Assembly (NCBI GenBank): GCA_035295745.1
Contig: DATGIL010000050.1
Location: 1 to 48,505, forward strand
Direction: 5' to 3'
Origin: JAIQFL01 sp035295745
Lineage (GTDB): Bacteria > Acidobacteriota > Terriglobia > Bryobacterales > Bryobacteraceae
Length of the DNA: 48,505 nt
Shown here: positions 10,301-18,680 of the stretch, piece after piece
Position numbering within the stretch: position 1 is the first letter of the stretch
Layout of the letters: every line of letters starts with the position of its first letter
Translations under genes and position numbers: made by a program
The notes under the pieces: model-generated
Told to the model about the DNA's origin: nothing
What the model saw: only the letters and a program-made list of their open reading frames with translations
The model's database searches: none

Positions 10301-10783
10301 CAGGCTCAGATAATTGCGCCCCGAGAGGGGCAACTCGGTGACCATACTGTTTTCGACTACGGTGCCCACCGCCAGATTTTCGGTCTGGAGCAGGTCCGCA
10401 GAAGCCGAAACCTCCACGGACTCGTTGACCTGTCCAATTTGGAGAGTAAGGTCCTGGCGTACCGTTTGCTGCACCTGCACTTCGAGGTGGTTGGCGGCAG
10501 CTACCCGGAACCCCGAGTGTTCCACCTTGACGTTATAGATGCCCGGCTGGACCGACGCGAACGTGTAGTCGCCGTCACCCGTGGTCAGCGTGCTCCGTAT
10601 CGCATTTGTGGCGACACTCTCAAGAGTTACGGCCGCTCCGGCGACCGCAGCGCCTGAGGAGTCTGTGATTCGCCCGGTGAGTTGGCCAAGAGTCTGGCCA
10701 AGGGCCGGAAAACCAGTCAACGCAAACATCGCGCAAGTCAGTAGAAAGCGAGTGCCAAAGCCTCGTACGTGGCGGCAATGCAT
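7319..10783 (-). CDS. Oar-type TonB-dependent receptor with carboxypeptidase-regulatory N-terminal domain
   Basis: A 1154-residue outer-membrane protein. Signal peptide at about 1-29 (ending FPALGQ); a CarboxypepD_reg/Cna-B-like beta domain at about 32-110 (GRITDSSGAAVAGAAVTL..); a plug region at about 125-260 with LPLSGRNYLSLVALS, FTLDGVNNTDP and INVVTKSGG; then a large beta-barrel ending in the aromatic-terminal LGLKYSF. This architecture is the expanded receptor class of Acidobacteriota and Bacteroidota, used for TonB-driven uptake of large or complex nutrients. The ligand cannot be read from sequence. AGGAGGAG is 6 nt before the ATG, a strong ribosome site. No SusD-like partner or TonB/ExbBD gene is nearby, so it appears to be a solitary unit. 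Confidence 0.93.
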   Translation of the reverse strand: MHCRHVRGFGTRFLLTCAMFALTGFPALGQTLGQLTGRITDSSGAAVAGAAVTLESVATNAIRSTLTTGDGDYTFASVQPGIYNVKVEHSGFRVAAANHLEVQVQQTVRQDLTLQIGQVNESVEVSASADLLQTENLAVGTVVENSMVTELPLSGRNYLSLVALSSNVDTLSPSSGQAGSRQGGDRASQSISAAGQRIMFDYFTLDGVNNTDPDFNTYVTLPSVDAIQEFKVQTGIYPAEFGHQATQINVVTKSGGNSYHGALFDFIRNDKFDAVPYAFGTVHPIKSPFKWNDYGFEIDGPVRIPKIFNGRNRLFFMANDEWKTQRSHSQANYTLPTAAEEAGNFGALSAIIYDPATGGSTGADKTPFPGNIIPTNRLDPISLKFLNYYAAASLPTANNNYPFIVNAPNNRDGFTLRMDFVESSKSQWTGRYSWGDENQSSNGLGGLGSKILTNYEQYLGSNTRTLTPRVVNEARFGYTRIYNSTGTLSAGVNNVVGTLAIPGLNPGDPATWGIPAITLNGDGFSGIGDNTDGPYVIQDNSLQLVDNLSWTRGKHTFRAGFEFNRQNFNQVGNQFSRGNFVFQPNATQSAGHTGGDAFAEFLLGDLYQSTVAVAIASAQYRRNTMAAFVDDTYRITPRFTLSLGLRYELTPPWVDQLGNDFTVALPTLYFGPQAPRSQWPYFVRQGNCTDPYQGLAINWTDTTGAAGTHASPPPVCSNGSYPDALMQTDYRNWAPRVGISWSPDTKLVVRAGLGIFYNQDIGNAYFDMARNIAGRVTQTSGQNGGTVGVPNLFYNNAVPGGSGAVAQIPPPYAYVDAYDHRTSYTVQYLLNVQRQFGSRTVIEAGYLGNQSHHLYGFQDANQAIPYGYLGNGASTPVSARLPYLNYGVIQLVQDGGNGVYHALSLKLTRRFGQGLSIVSSYTFAKSIDDTSGIRTQGFDTLFPQNSDCIRCERGLSSFDVRHRSVTSILYDLPFGKGKQFSIDNRVLNAVAGGWQTGGIITMQTGIPGTLSIGGVDNAATSDGGYDRPNSTGASVFADNRTPSRWLNPAAFTEAPPGYFGSVGRNTIQGPGIFSFDMEVHKQFRMPYRDSHTLQFRLEAFNVLNHPNWGMPSLNILSGAAFPGQPGTNAHQNFGIIGSTQTNMRQLQLGLKYSF

Positions 10784-11591
10784 CGGTAGCTCCTCCTAAG
10801 ACAATGGAACGCCTCATTTCCCAGTAAGGATTAACCCCGGGAGAAGGGATTTGAGGACCCAACACCCAACCCGATCTCGCGTATCTGAGCGCCTGAGCCC
10901 CTCTCGCGCTAGATCTGTTACCATGGCTGGCGCCGAACGCTTCAAGGAATCTTATCAGAAGAATCGTGGACTCGCGCAAATAGTTTTGGTCTTGACGGAA
11001 TTAATGCCCGATTCCGTTATCCGGGCTGAAATGACGCCGTCTCCGTGCGCCTGCCGCTGTTCTTTAGAAGGATAGCTTGGCGTCGTAAATGCCCCGGCAA
11101 AGTTGCTTAACAGCCGGGTGCCAAGGAGGTACGGGATGCGGTCAGTGGGACTCGCGATTCGCCTGACATCGCGGTGGCCTCGCCGCTCTCTCGATTCTTC
11201 CTCGATCCACACGTCCGAAACCCCTGGAATCTGCGGCCTCCGGACGTTTCCCATTGCGATTAGAGCCGAATCGTGATCCCGCTTTTTCGCGAGTTCCGAT
11301 ATGTGCAGCATTGATCGTGGCCTGCGGAGGGCTGCGTTAGCTTGGACGGAGACCTGTCTTTCAATGCAGCCTTGCCGAAGGAACACGGCCTAGCCTGCTG
11401 AAGCTTTGCGCACTTGCGAGAACACAGCGCGCCTTGCCGCCACGGTACACCTGGTAGAGTTCCGCGGTCTTCAAACCTGTCTCCACACGCCATTGGCACC
11501 CGACCGATCGCCTTCGCGGCCAACTTCAATCTTGGCGCCATTCTTATAGCTGTTCTGTAGCGGATAAAATCGGATATGCTTGTACTGAATT
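10784..11591. other. Long divergent intergenic region
   Basis: About 800 bp separate the TonB receptor from the DUF4010 gene on the other strand. It contains the receptor's ribosome site (10790-10797, minus strand) and the small ORF with upstream hairpin described separately. No other family-like coding sequence or clear sigma-70 promoter is recognisable. Minus-strand frames at 10955-11386 and 11260-11541 are open but unsupported. Confidence 0.5.
11136..11276 (+). CDS. Possible small protein, 46 aa
   Basis: An ATG at 11136 sits 6 nt after a full AAGGAGG site (11123-11129), the best ribosome site in this gap. It opens a 46-codon frame beginning MRSVGLAIRL. Just upstream, CCCGGC (11093-11098) can pair with GCCGGG (11113-11118). 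The peptide is Arg/Ser-rich with no motif I recognise, so the ribosome site may be fortuitous. Support is only the start context. Confidence 0.22.
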   Translation: MRSVGLAIRLTSRWPRRSLDSSSIHTSETPGICGLRTFPIAIRAES

Positions 11592-12863
11592 GTGTTCGCC
11601 GACTTCTATAAGTTGTTGCCGCCGGAAGGCGTCAAGATTCTGCTGGTCCTGTTTCTCGCCTTCCTGACCGGGTTGGAGCGCGAGGAGCGGCGCACCGGCA
11701 CCGGACAGTTCTCGTTTGGCGGCGTCCGCACCTATCCTCTCATCGGACTCATCGCCTACGGCATCTCCTTCCTGGCAGGAGGAGAGATTCTGCCGGTGAC
11801 CCTGGGGTTCGCCGTGGTGGCGGGCTTCTTGATGCTGTCGTACCGCAACAAGCTGCAATCCGCTGGAACCGCGGGCGTCACCTCGGAGATGTCTGCGTTG
11901 ACCACCTACGTGGCTGCCGCGCTGGTATATCGGGAACAGTTTTGGATCGCCACTACGCTCACGGTGGCGAGCATGCTGCTGCTGGAGCTGAAGGGCGGCC
12001 TGGAAGGTCTCACGCAGCGCATCGCACCGGAAGAGATTCTCACCTTCACCAAGTTCCTGCTACTCACGGTAGTGATCCTTCCAGTTCTTCCTAACCGTGA
12101 GTTCGGCCCATTCGCCATCAATCCCGCCAAGGCCTGGTTAGTAGTAGTGGCCGTGAGCACCGTCTCCTACGGCAGTTACGTGATCCAGAAAATCACCAAG
12201 CAACAAGGCGGCGTGATGGTGGCGGCGTTGTTGGGCGGAGCCTATTCTTCCACGGTGACGACAGTGGTCCTGGCCAAGCGCGCCAGGCGGGAGAATCGAC
12301 CGCATCTCTTTTCTGGAGTCACCCTGGTGGCCTCGGGGATGATGTATCTGCGGCTGGCCGGGCTGGTGGCCATCTTCAATCGAAACCTGATTGCACTGCT
12401 GGAAGCGCCGTTTCTGGTCCTTGCGGGAGCCAGCATCATGTGCGGATGGTTGTGGAGCCGCGTTCCCGATGCCAAAACGGGAGACATAGAGCGTGAGTTC
12501 GAGCCGAAGAACCCGCTGGAGTTGCGGGCCGCCTTAGGCTTCGCGGTGCTCTTCGTCGCCATGCTGGTGGCCACGCACCTGGTGGTGACTTACCTGGGCA
12601 AAGCGGGGGTGTACTCACTGGCTACCCTGATGGGCGTGACGGACGTGGACCCATTCATCATGGGAATGACGCAGGCCGCTGGCAGTTCGGCGCCGCTGGC
12701 CGTAGCGGCGGTGGCGATCTTAATTGCCGCTTCCAGCAATAATCTGGTGAAAGGAATCTACGCTTACTCCCTGAGCGACCGTAGGACCGGCAAGCTTAGC
12801 CTGATCGTTCTGGCTGCTCTTGCAATTACGGGGCTCACGCCGCTGCTGTGGCTGACCCGCTAA
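11592..12863 (+). CDS. MgtC/SapB-like membrane protein with DUF4010 domain
   Basis: A 423-residue polytopic inner-membrane protein with about 11-12 helices. The N-terminal third is MgtC/SapB-like (LVLFLAFLTGLEREERR, then FGGVRTYPLIGLIAYG); the remainder is DUF4010, with NREFGPFAINPAKAWLVVV, GGAYSSTVTTVVLAKRA and a C-terminal SSNNLVKGIYAYSL. Members are of unknown biochemical role; MgtC itself modulates Mg-stress and ATP-synthase functions, which should not be transferred to this protein. The start is GTG at 11592, the only plausible initiator after the in-frame stop TGA at 11586. It has no clear ribosome site, which may indicate a leaderless or weakly translated message. Confidence 0.82.
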   Translation: MFADFYKLLPPEGVKILLVLFLAFLTGLEREERRTGTGQFSFGGVRTYPLIGLIAYGISFLAGGEILPVTLGFAVVAGFLMLSYRNKLQSAGTAGVTSEMSALTTYVAAALVYREQFWIATTLTVASMLLLELKGGLEGLTQRIAPEEILTFTKFLLLTVVILPVLPNREFGPFAINPAKAWLVVVAVSTVSYGSYVIQKITKQQGGVMVAALLGGAYSSTVTTVVLAKRARRENRPHLFSGVTLVASGMMYLRLAGLVAIFNRNLIALLEAPFLVLAGASIMCGWLWSRVPDAKTGDIEREFEPKNPLELRAALGFAVLFVAMLVATHLVVTYLGKAGVYSLATLMGVTDVDPFIMGMTQAAGSSAPLAVAAVAILIAASSNNLVKGIYAYSLSDRRTGKLSLIVLAALAITGLTPLLWLTR

Positions 12864-13235
12864 AGATCAGAGTTGGGGTGAAGACATTGGCATTTCTATG
12901 GGGAGAGGATCCAGTCGTGTGCGCACCGCCACTTACCCACACCGAACCTGAACAGTGCGCCTTCGTCCCCGCCAATCATTCCTTGGGCCTACCTGCGGCT
13001 GGACGTTCTGCCGCAAGCTTTATCTACTGATCGGCCGCACCGAGTGCCTTTTTGACCTTCTTGGGTGCGACCTCCCACGTCCCATTCAATGTCCTTCTTG
13101 GCAGCCCGTGTCTGTCCCGAGCCTGGTATGTGAAACGTGGCGCGAGTGCCAAGTTGGGGTGTCGTGCCGGGTCGATGCATGCCCGGCTTCCGCGCCATCT
13201 CTGGCACAGCGGAAAATCTGATGAAGATCCGTTCC
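12864..13235. other. Convergent intergenic region with possible gene remnant
   Basis: A minus-strand frame from about 13220 to 13024 reads RHPNLALAPRFTYQARDRHG and then LNGTWEVAPKK, which looks coding-like. It has no start of its own, and upstream it runs antiframe through the permease gene. It may be a decayed fragment of a secreted protein. I cannot name the family. Confidence 0.3.
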
Positions 13236-15923
13236 CTATTCCGAGCGCAACGCCGTCATCGGGTCTGCCGCTGTGGCACGACGGGCCGGAACATAGCAGG
13301 CAGCCGCGGCGACCAGCAGGGCAAGTACGGCGACTGCAGTGAACGTCACCGGATCTCTGGCGCTCACCTCGTACAGAAGGCTCGACAGCACGCGGCCCAA
13401 CGCCATCGCCGACGCCACACCGATCGCAATCCCCACAAAGGCGAGATTCACCCCTTGACTCATCACTTGCCGCACCACGTGCCATGGCTTGGCGCCCAGC
13501 GCCATGCGTAGCCCAAACTCGTGGGTGCGCTGGCTCACTGAGTACGAGATCACGCCGTAGATCCCGATTGCCGCCAGAGTCACCGCCAGTCCCGCGAACA
13601 GCATCACAAGAAACAGCGCAAACCGCGGCGTTGAAAACGATGCGCCAGCGATCTCATCCATCAGGCGTATATCGGCCACTGCCAGGTCGGGATCGAGTGA
13701 ACTAACGGTCGACCTCACTTGCTCGGCCACTCGCGCCGCACTCTCCTCCCCGCGCACTGCCACCGACATAGTCGGAAATCCAAATGGCTCCTGCAGCAGA
13801 GGCCACCAGATACCAGGTTCGGCCGTCGCTCGATTGGGATGGTCTTTCACGTCACCCACTACCCCCACCACGGTTATCCAGTCACTCTCTTTTGGATGGT
13901 CATTGAAAGTGATCCGCCCTCCCACAGCAGCATCGTCGCTCCCCCAATAAAGCCGGGCCGCGACCCGGTTGATGATGATGACCTGAGGCGCGTCCTTGTT
14001 GTCGTGTAGCGTGAACCAGCGTCCGCGTACGAGCGGGATGCCCAATGTCTGGAAGAAATCCTCCGATGCGACGTGGTAGCGGGCATTGTGCTCGTCATTG
14101 GTCGCGGGGTCCTTCCCTTGAATCGTAAAACCACCGAGGTTGTCGTCCCACCCGGTCCATGGCAGGTCGGACCCCGACCCTGCGCTTCGCATACCGGGGA
14201 GGGACTTCAGTTGAGCATTCAGCCGGTCATAAAACTCCATGAGCGAAGCCTTCGTCTTGTACTTCGCGGCGGGCAGCGCAACCGAAGCGGTCAGCACATG
14301 CTGCGGCCGGAAACCGGGTTCGCTGCGCAGCATGTTGACGAAACTGCGCAGCATCAGGCCAGCACCGATCAGCAGCACGCATGCAAGACTGACCTCGCCG
14401 ATCACCAACGCATTGCGCAGCCACAGACGGCGTCCGCTGGCCGTAGAGGAGCGGCTACTCTCGCGCAACGTCTGCTGCAGATCGGTCCGAGCGGCTTGCA
14501 AGGCGGGCGCCAGGCCGAATAACAACCCGGTGACCAGCGCTATTCCGAACGTAAACGCAAGGACCGCGAAGTTTACGTGGATGTCGTGGGCTCGCGGAAA
14601 ATCTGGAGGCAGCAGCGACGCGAGCACTCGCACGCCTTCCACCGCGATTCCGATCCCCAGGCATCCGCCCAGCAACGAAATCAGCAGGCTCTCCGCCAAC
14701 ATCTGCCGTACCAGCCGTGAGCGGGCCGCTCCCAGCGCCGCTCGCACCGCGATCTCCCTCTGTCGCGCCGTGGCGCGCGCCAGCAGCAGGTTGGCCGCAT
14801 TGGCGCATGCGATCAGCAACACCAGTCCCACGGCACCCAACAGAACCAGCAGCAAGCGCCGGCTGGGCCCCACCAACTCCTGGTACAACGGCACCAACAG
14901 AGGCTGCCATCCCTTGATATTGTCGGGGTGTTCGCGGCCAAGCTGTGACACTTGCATATCCATGTCGGCCTGCGCCTGGGCGAGGGTCACTCCGTCCTTC
15001 AACCGTGCAATGCCTTCCATGTAGTGCGAGCCTCGGCTGGTGAGATCCGCGGAATATGTGAACGGAGTCCAGACATCCACTGTTTCGCCATCCGTCACCG
15101 CGTGATACTCGTTACCCGGATGCTTTACGCCAGGCGGCATAACGCCAACTATCGTGAAAGGTTCTGCGTCCAAAACGATTTTGCGTCCTACTACATTCGG
15201 ATCGGCGCCGAAGCGGCTGCGCCAAACCCGATCGCTCAGGATCGCCTGCTTGCCGCGTCCGGGAAGTTCATCGCCGGTTGTGAAGTCGCGGCCACGCGCT
15301 GGACTGATGCCCAGCACTCGAAAATAACCGGCGGTGACTGAAAAGCCTGACAGTCGTTCGGGCCGGCCTTCTCCCGAAAGCTGACGATCGTTCCGTGTGA
15401 TCGCCGCCAGAGAGGCAAAGCTGCGGTTGCGCTCCCGGAAATCCCGCACATCCAGGGGGTTCAGCGCGAACTTGGGATACTGTCTACTTGAGAAAAAGAT
15501 GCGGACAATCCGATCGGCCTGAGGGTAAGGAAGCGGGCGCAGCAGCACGCCGTCAATCACGCTGAAGATGGCGCTGTTGGCGCCGATGCTCAACGCTAAG
15601 GTGAGGACGATTACCACGGCGAAGCCAGGTATCCTCGCCAGGTTCCGGGCGGCGTATCGCAGGTCGCGGACGAAGTTTTCAAAGTAGTCGGTTCGGCGCA
15701 TGTCGCGGCATTCCTCCTGGATCTGTGCTACTCCGCCAAGGCGGCGAATGGCGGCTAAGTGGGCTTCCGCCGGCGGGAGACCGGAACGCAGGTTGGCTGC
15801 TGTTTCGGCGTCGAGGTGAAAGCGCAATTCTTTGTCGAGCTCGCGCTCGAGGACGCCGGACCGCATCAGAGAACGCAGCCTATGGCATACGATATCCCAC
15901 CGCCGCCGAAGTGCCACCGTCAT
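13236..15923 (-). CDS. ADOP-type MacB-like ABC transporter permease (orphan)
   Basis: An 895-residue inner-membrane protein of the acidobacterial duplicated orphan permease class. Order: an N-terminal ADOP leader at about 15-80 (ELDKELRFHLDAETAANLRSG.., IRRLGG); TM1 near 100-120 followed by IGANSAIFSVIDGVLLRPLPYP; a MacB-type periplasmic domain; an FtsX helix block around 380-440 with ANAANLLLARATARQREIAVR; a repeat of the periplasmic domain; and a second FtsX block ending VPARRATAADPMTALRSE. No ATPase gene is adjacent, as is usual for this class. ATG at 15923 begins 3 nt after the PadR stop, so the two genes are co-transcribed. Substrate is unknown; lipoprotein, drug or toxin efflux are analogies from MacB only. 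Confidence 0.92.
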   Translation of the reverse strand: MTVALRRRWDIVCHRLRSLMRSGVLERELDKELRFHLDAETAANLRSGLPPAEAHLAAIRRLGGVAQIQEECRDMRRTDYFENFVRDLRYAARNLARIPGFAVVIVLTLALSIGANSAIFSVIDGVLLRPLPYPQADRIVRIFFSSRQYPKFALNPLDVRDFRERNRSFASLAAITRNDRQLSGEGRPERLSGFSVTAGYFRVLGISPARGRDFTTGDELPGRGKQAILSDRVWRSRFGADPNVVGRKIVLDAEPFTIVGVMPPGVKHPGNEYHAVTDGETVDVWTPFTYSADLTSRGSHYMEGIARLKDGVTLAQAQADMDMQVSQLGREHPDNIKGWQPLLVPLYQELVGPSRRLLLVLLGAVGLVLLIACANAANLLLARATARQREIAVRAALGAARSRLVRQMLAESLLISLLGGCLGIGIAVEGVRVLASLLPPDFPRAHDIHVNFAVLAFTFGIALVTGLLFGLAPALQAARTDLQQTLRESSRSSTASGRRLWLRNALVIGEVSLACVLLIGAGLMLRSFVNMLRSEPGFRPQHVLTASVALPAAKYKTKASLMEFYDRLNAQLKSLPGMRSAGSGSDLPWTGWDDNLGGFTIQGKDPATNDEHNARYHVASEDFFQTLGIPLVRGRWFTLHDNKDAPQVIIINRVAARLYWGSDDAAVGGRITFNDHPKESDWITVVGVVGDVKDHPNRATAEPGIWWPLLQEPFGFPTMSVAVRGEESAARVAEQVRSTVSSLDPDLAVADIRLMDEIAGASFSTPRFALFLVMLFAGLAVTLAAIGIYGVISYSVSQRTHEFGLRMALGAKPWHVVRQVMSQGVNLAFVGIAIGVASAMALGRVLSSLLYEVSARDPVTFTAVAVLALLVAAAACYVPARRATAADPMTALRSE

Positions 15924-15926
15924 TCC

Positions 15927-16256
15927 TCAGACCGTCCGGATCACGAGCCCGACGGCGTGCGAAAGGCGCTCCCACTGCGCCAGTTCCTTTTCGAGTTGGA
16001 CCCGCCCGGCTTTGGTGAGTGCGTAGAACTTCGCCTCCCGCCCGGTCTCGGTGTCCCGCCACTCGGCCCGTAGCCATCCTTGCTGCTCCAGCCGATGCAG
16101 CGCGGGATAAAGTGCCCCTTGCGTCACCTGCAAGACTTCCTCGCTGACCTGCTGGATTCGGCGCGCAACCGCCCACCCGTGCATCGGCTCGAGCGACAGG
16201 GTGCGCAGGATCAGGAGATCCAGGGTCCCTTGGATCAGATCGGATGGTTTGCTCAT
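15927..16256 (-). CDS. PadR family transcriptional regulator
   Basis: A 109-residue winged-helix repressor. The PadR core is clear: LIQGTLDLLILRTLSLEPMHGWAVARRIQQVS, then VTQGALYPALHRLEQQGWLRAEW, and GREAKFYALTKAGR at the wing; the short C-terminal helix (LEKELAQWERLSHAV) is the dimerisation segment. Members usually repress the neighbouring efflux or permease operon and autoregulate. It lies immediately upstream of the ADOP permease and shares its transcript. A palindromic ATCAA-T-TTGAT at 16263-16273, directly before the start codon, is a candidate autoregulatory operator. Confidence 0.93.
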   Translation of the reverse strand: MSKPSDLIQGTLDLLILRTLSLEPMHGWAVARRIQQVSEEVLQVTQGALYPALHRLEQQGWLRAEWRDTETGREAKFYALTKAGRVQLEKELAQWERLSHAVGLVIRTV

Positions 16257-16604
16257 ACCTGAATCAATTTGATACCTAAACTAATTACAATACGCACCAG
16301 AACCCTTTTGGTTAGCCGCAATCTCCAGCGGAATCCTCTGCGTGGCCATCTTCGTCCATCGCTCCCGTCAGCGTATCGTTCGGCCGTCGACTCCGAATGG
16401 TATCGCCGCTGGCTCGACGCTACACCACAAGTGGCTGGTGGGCCGGCGAGCCGGCGACTTGAAAACGGGTGTGGCCGAGGCGATGGGAGTCCTCTGTACC
16501 GACCAATTTACGATATAGTAGACTGAAATACTTAAATATAGCGTGGGAAGGTTCAGTTATCAGACCTCCCGTCCTGTCGCCCGCTATACTTGGTCCGTAC
16601 ACGA
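16257..16604. other. Divergent intergenic region
   Basis: It separates the PadR-ADOP operon from the potassium channel gene. Visible elements are the PadR-side palindrome, a GCCGG-CGAG-CCGGC hairpin near 16449-16462, and a TATACT hexamer at 16585-16590 positioned as a -10 box 15 nt before the channel start. No gene or recognisable riboswitch was seen. Confidence 0.45.
16263..16273. promoter_or_regulatory. Candidate PadR operator
   Basis: ATCAATTTGAT, a perfect 11-bp palindrome, sits 6 bp upstream of the PadR start. It is flanked by two copies of AGGTAT on the minus strand. Position and symmetry fit autorepression; binding is not shown. Confidence 0.45.
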
Positions 16605-17621
16605 ATGAATCGCCTCACCCGCCGATTCCTCTACATCATTTGTTCGATCGTGGGCACCCTCCTGATCGGCACGGTCGGATTCACCACGATCGACCACTTC
16701 CCGCCGTTTGACGCCTTCTACATGACGCTCACCACCATGACCACCGTGGGGTACGGGGAAATTCATCCGCTTTCCCACGCCGGACGCGTCTTCAATTCCT
16801 TCCTCATCTTCTTCGGCGTAACCACCATCTTCATTGCTATCGGAGCGATGACCCAAACTATCATCGAACTGGAGTTCGGCGACGCGACCGCCAAGCGCCG
16901 CCAGAAACGCATGATCGATACTCTCAAAGATCATTTCATCATCTGCGGCTACGGCCGCGTCGGAAGAGGAGCCGCCGCGGAATTGAAACACGCCGGCGTG
17001 CCGTTCATCGTCGTCGATATCAGTCCGGAACGCGCCGAACTCGCCATGCTCGCCGGTATGCTCGCGGTCGCGGCCGACTCCACCCGTGACGAGACTCTTC
17101 GTCAAGTAGGCATCGACCGGGCTCGCGGCTTGATCACTGCGCTGGCGACCGACGCCGATAACCTCTTCGTCCTGCTTTCCGCGAAAGGCCTCAACCCCAA
17201 AATCTACGTCGCCGCCCGCGCTGCCGAGGAAGGCGCCGAGGAGAAAATGCGGCGCGCTGGTGCGGACGCAGTCTTCGCGCCTTACTCCATCACCGGACAT
17301 CGTCTGGCGCAGTCCTTGCTGCGTCCGCACGTCGTGCAGTTCCTGGATTTTACGCAGGACATCGGTATGGATGTCGCCATCGAGCAGGTTCGCGTCTCCG
17401 AACAGAGTGAGATGGTCTCCCGAAGCATCCGGGACATGCAACTTGGCCGCGACCTTGGCGTGATCGTGATGGCTATCCGAAAGGGCGACGGCAAAATGAT
17501 GTTCAACCCCAAAGCCGACACCACCATCGCCGGTGGGGACTACCTCATCGTAATGGGACGGCAGGAAAATCTGGAGACGCTGGAAGCACTCCTCGCTGGG
17601 TCACGGCGGATTCGCAAGTAA
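16605..17621 (+). CDS. Two-TM potassium channel with RCK (TrkA-N/TrkA-C) domains
   Basis: A 338-residue MthK-like channel subunit. TM1 at about 9-28, a pore loop with the selectivity filter TTVGYGE (46-52), TM2 at about 65-86. It is followed by a cytoplasmic RCK N-domain opening HFIICGYGRVGRG (Rossmann glycine motif at 116-123) with VVDISPE after the second strand, and a TrkA-C-like domain from about 245 (VRVSEQSEMVSRSIRDMQLG) to the end. Such channels tetramerise and are gated by ligands such as Ca2+, nucleotides or c-di-AMP; the ligand here is not evident. ATG at 16605 is chosen over an upstream TTG (16590) because it begins the family-like NRLTRRFLY segment. Probably monocistronic. Confidence 0.92.
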   Translation: MNRLTRRFLYIICSIVGTLLIGTVGFTTIDHFPPFDAFYMTLTTMTTVGYGEIHPLSHAGRVFNSFLIFFGVTTIFIAIGAMTQTIIELEFGDATAKRRQKRMIDTLKDHFIICGYGRVGRGAAAELKHAGVPFIVVDISPERAELAMLAGMLAVAADSTRDETLRQVGIDRARGLITALATDADNLFVLLSAKGLNPKIYVAARAAEEGAEEKMRRAGADAVFAPYSITGHRLAQSLLRPHVVQFLDFTQDIGMDVAIEQVRVSEQSEMVSRSIRDMQLGRDLGVIVMAIRKGDGKMMFNPKADTTIAGGDYLIVMGRQENLETLEALLAGSRRIRK

Positions 17622-17696
17622 GACCTTCGTAAGTGCGCCGATTACCCCAAATGGTAACGTCACCCCAAAACTTACTAAACGTGTGAATTCAGACGT

Positions 17697-17702
17697 TATA
17701 AT
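17697..17702 (+). promoter_or_regulatory. Sigma-70-like -10 box (TATAAT)
   Basis: A consensus TATAAT lies 17 nt upstream of the ATG at 17720, so transcription would start at about 17709. A TTACTA at 17672-17677 is a weak -35 with a 19-nt spacer. The predicted leader is only about 10 nt with no Shine-Dalgarno site. Confidence 0.5.
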
Positions 17703-17719
17703 AGTTACGAGCAATCTCT

Positions 17720-18340
17720 ATGGCCCGGAGTCTTCGCGAAGTTCTCGAATCGATTGTGTTTGCGGGAATGAAACCGGGAACCCCGGCCCAAACACAGCGC
17801 AAGCCGGTGGGAGGTCTGCGCGCTCGCCTGGAGCGTTTCCTCGCCGGCGGCCCGGCGCCTTCCGACCCGCTTTATCTCAGCCGCCGAACTCCCGCCCAGC
17901 GGATCCTGCGCGCTTCGGTGATCGGCGTTCCGTGTTTGTTGGTAGCCGGCGCCATTGGTTTCGCACTGACCAATCACTTTGCGAAGAAGGCCAGTGACAA
18001 ACTCGACCTGACCCCCGCCGAGGTGGCGGCCAAGGCGGCCAAGATGTTGCCGAAGATGGACCAGATCAAGCTCGATACCAACCGCGATGTGGACATCATG
18101 GAGGTCCACATCGATCGCTCCAAGGGCATTGCGTTGATGGCCACGGTCATGAACAACACGACGCATCCGATTCCCACGGCGGAGATCGTTTTCGACTTGA
18201 CGGATGCCTCCGGTTCGCAGTTGGGAGGTGTCAGCCAAAAGCTGGAGAACCTTCCGCCACGTGAGCGGCAGACCTTCCGGCTACCGATCGAGCAGGAGAA
18301 CGCCAGTCTGGTAATCGTCCGCGAGGTCCGGACTCGCTAA
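17720..18340 (+). CDS. Single-pass membrane protein of unknown function
   Basis: A 206-residue protein with a basic N-terminal cytoplasmic part (about 1-65), one transmembrane helix at about 68-86 (ASVIGVPCLLVAGAIGFAL) and a C-terminal external domain. The external part, DVDIMEVHIDRSKGIALMATVMNNTTHPIPTAEIVFDLTDASGSQLG, looks like an immunoglobulin-like FxLYD/DUF-type beta-sandwich found in many envelope proteins. I do not recognise a named family. A consensus -10 box lies directly upstream, and transcription probably ends at the repeat at 18375-18395, which separates it from a convergent gene. Confidence 0.7.
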   Translation: MARSLREVLESIVFAGMKPGTPAQTQRKPVGGLRARLERFLAGGPAPSDPLYLSRRTPAQRILRASVIGVPCLLVAGAIGFALTNHFAKKASDKLDLTPAEVAAKAAKMLPKMDQIKLDTNRDVDIMEVHIDRSKGIALMATVMNNTTHPIPTAEIVFDLTDASGSQLGGVSQKLENLPPRERQTFRLPIEQENASLVIVREVRTR

Positions 18341-18374
18341 GTACGTCGTTTCGTTAATACGGCCTGGCCGCTAA

Positions 18375-18395
18375 GAGCCCGCGCGTTAGCAAGCG
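18375..18395 (-). repeat. Dispersed intergenic repeat, degenerate copy
   Basis: GAGCCCGCGCGTTAGCAAGCG resembles the inverted form of the unit at 5544 and 22483 with a few changes and one deleted base. It lies between convergent genes, and GCTAA/TTAGC flanks can pair, so it may act as a bidirectional transcription end. Confidence 0.5.
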
Positions 18396-18422
18396 ATTTG
18401 GCACACGCCCGGAGGAAAGTAG

Positions 18423-18680
18423 TTAACGCTTCCTGGCCATCAGGCTCTCCATTTTTTTCACTGCCACGAGCAGCGTAATGAGTCCCACGGGAAAAAGCAC
18501 AAGTAACGGCAGGAGCACAACGGCGCGCCAGAGCCGGGTGCCGATCGCATTCCACACCAGAGCGCTGGTCCCTCCCCAGACTGCCAGCCAGATGCACGAA
18601 CCGAAGATCCTGGTCAGGCATCCTCCCACGGCTATGGTGGCTTCCGCGGGATGGAGATTCGGTTTGAACGTGTGAGGCAT
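18423..18680 (-). CDS. Small membrane protein, 85 aa
   Basis: From the ATG at 18680 the protein reads MPHTFKPNLHPAEATIAVGG and has two hydrophobic helices (about 18-38 and 48-72), ending in a basic tail MESLMARKR. AGGA lies about 7 nt upstream of this ATG. A longer GTG start at 18776 would add 32 polar residues without a ribosome site, so it was not chosen. No family recognised. It converges with the single-pass membrane protein gene. Confidence 0.55.
   Translation of the reverse strand: MPHTFKPNLHPAEATIAVGGCLTRIFGSCIWLAVWGGTSALVWNAIGTRLWRAVVLLPLLVLFPVGLITLLVAVKKMESLMARKR

Noticed and set aside
13024..13235. Intact minus-strand gene ending at 13024
   Set aside because: Its upstream part is an antiframe of the permease and no start or ribosome site is present; at most a remnant.
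16380..16600. Riboswitch upstream of the potassium channel
   Set aside because: GC hairpins exist, but no recognisable c-di-AMP or ion-sensing aptamer consensus could be matched by eye.
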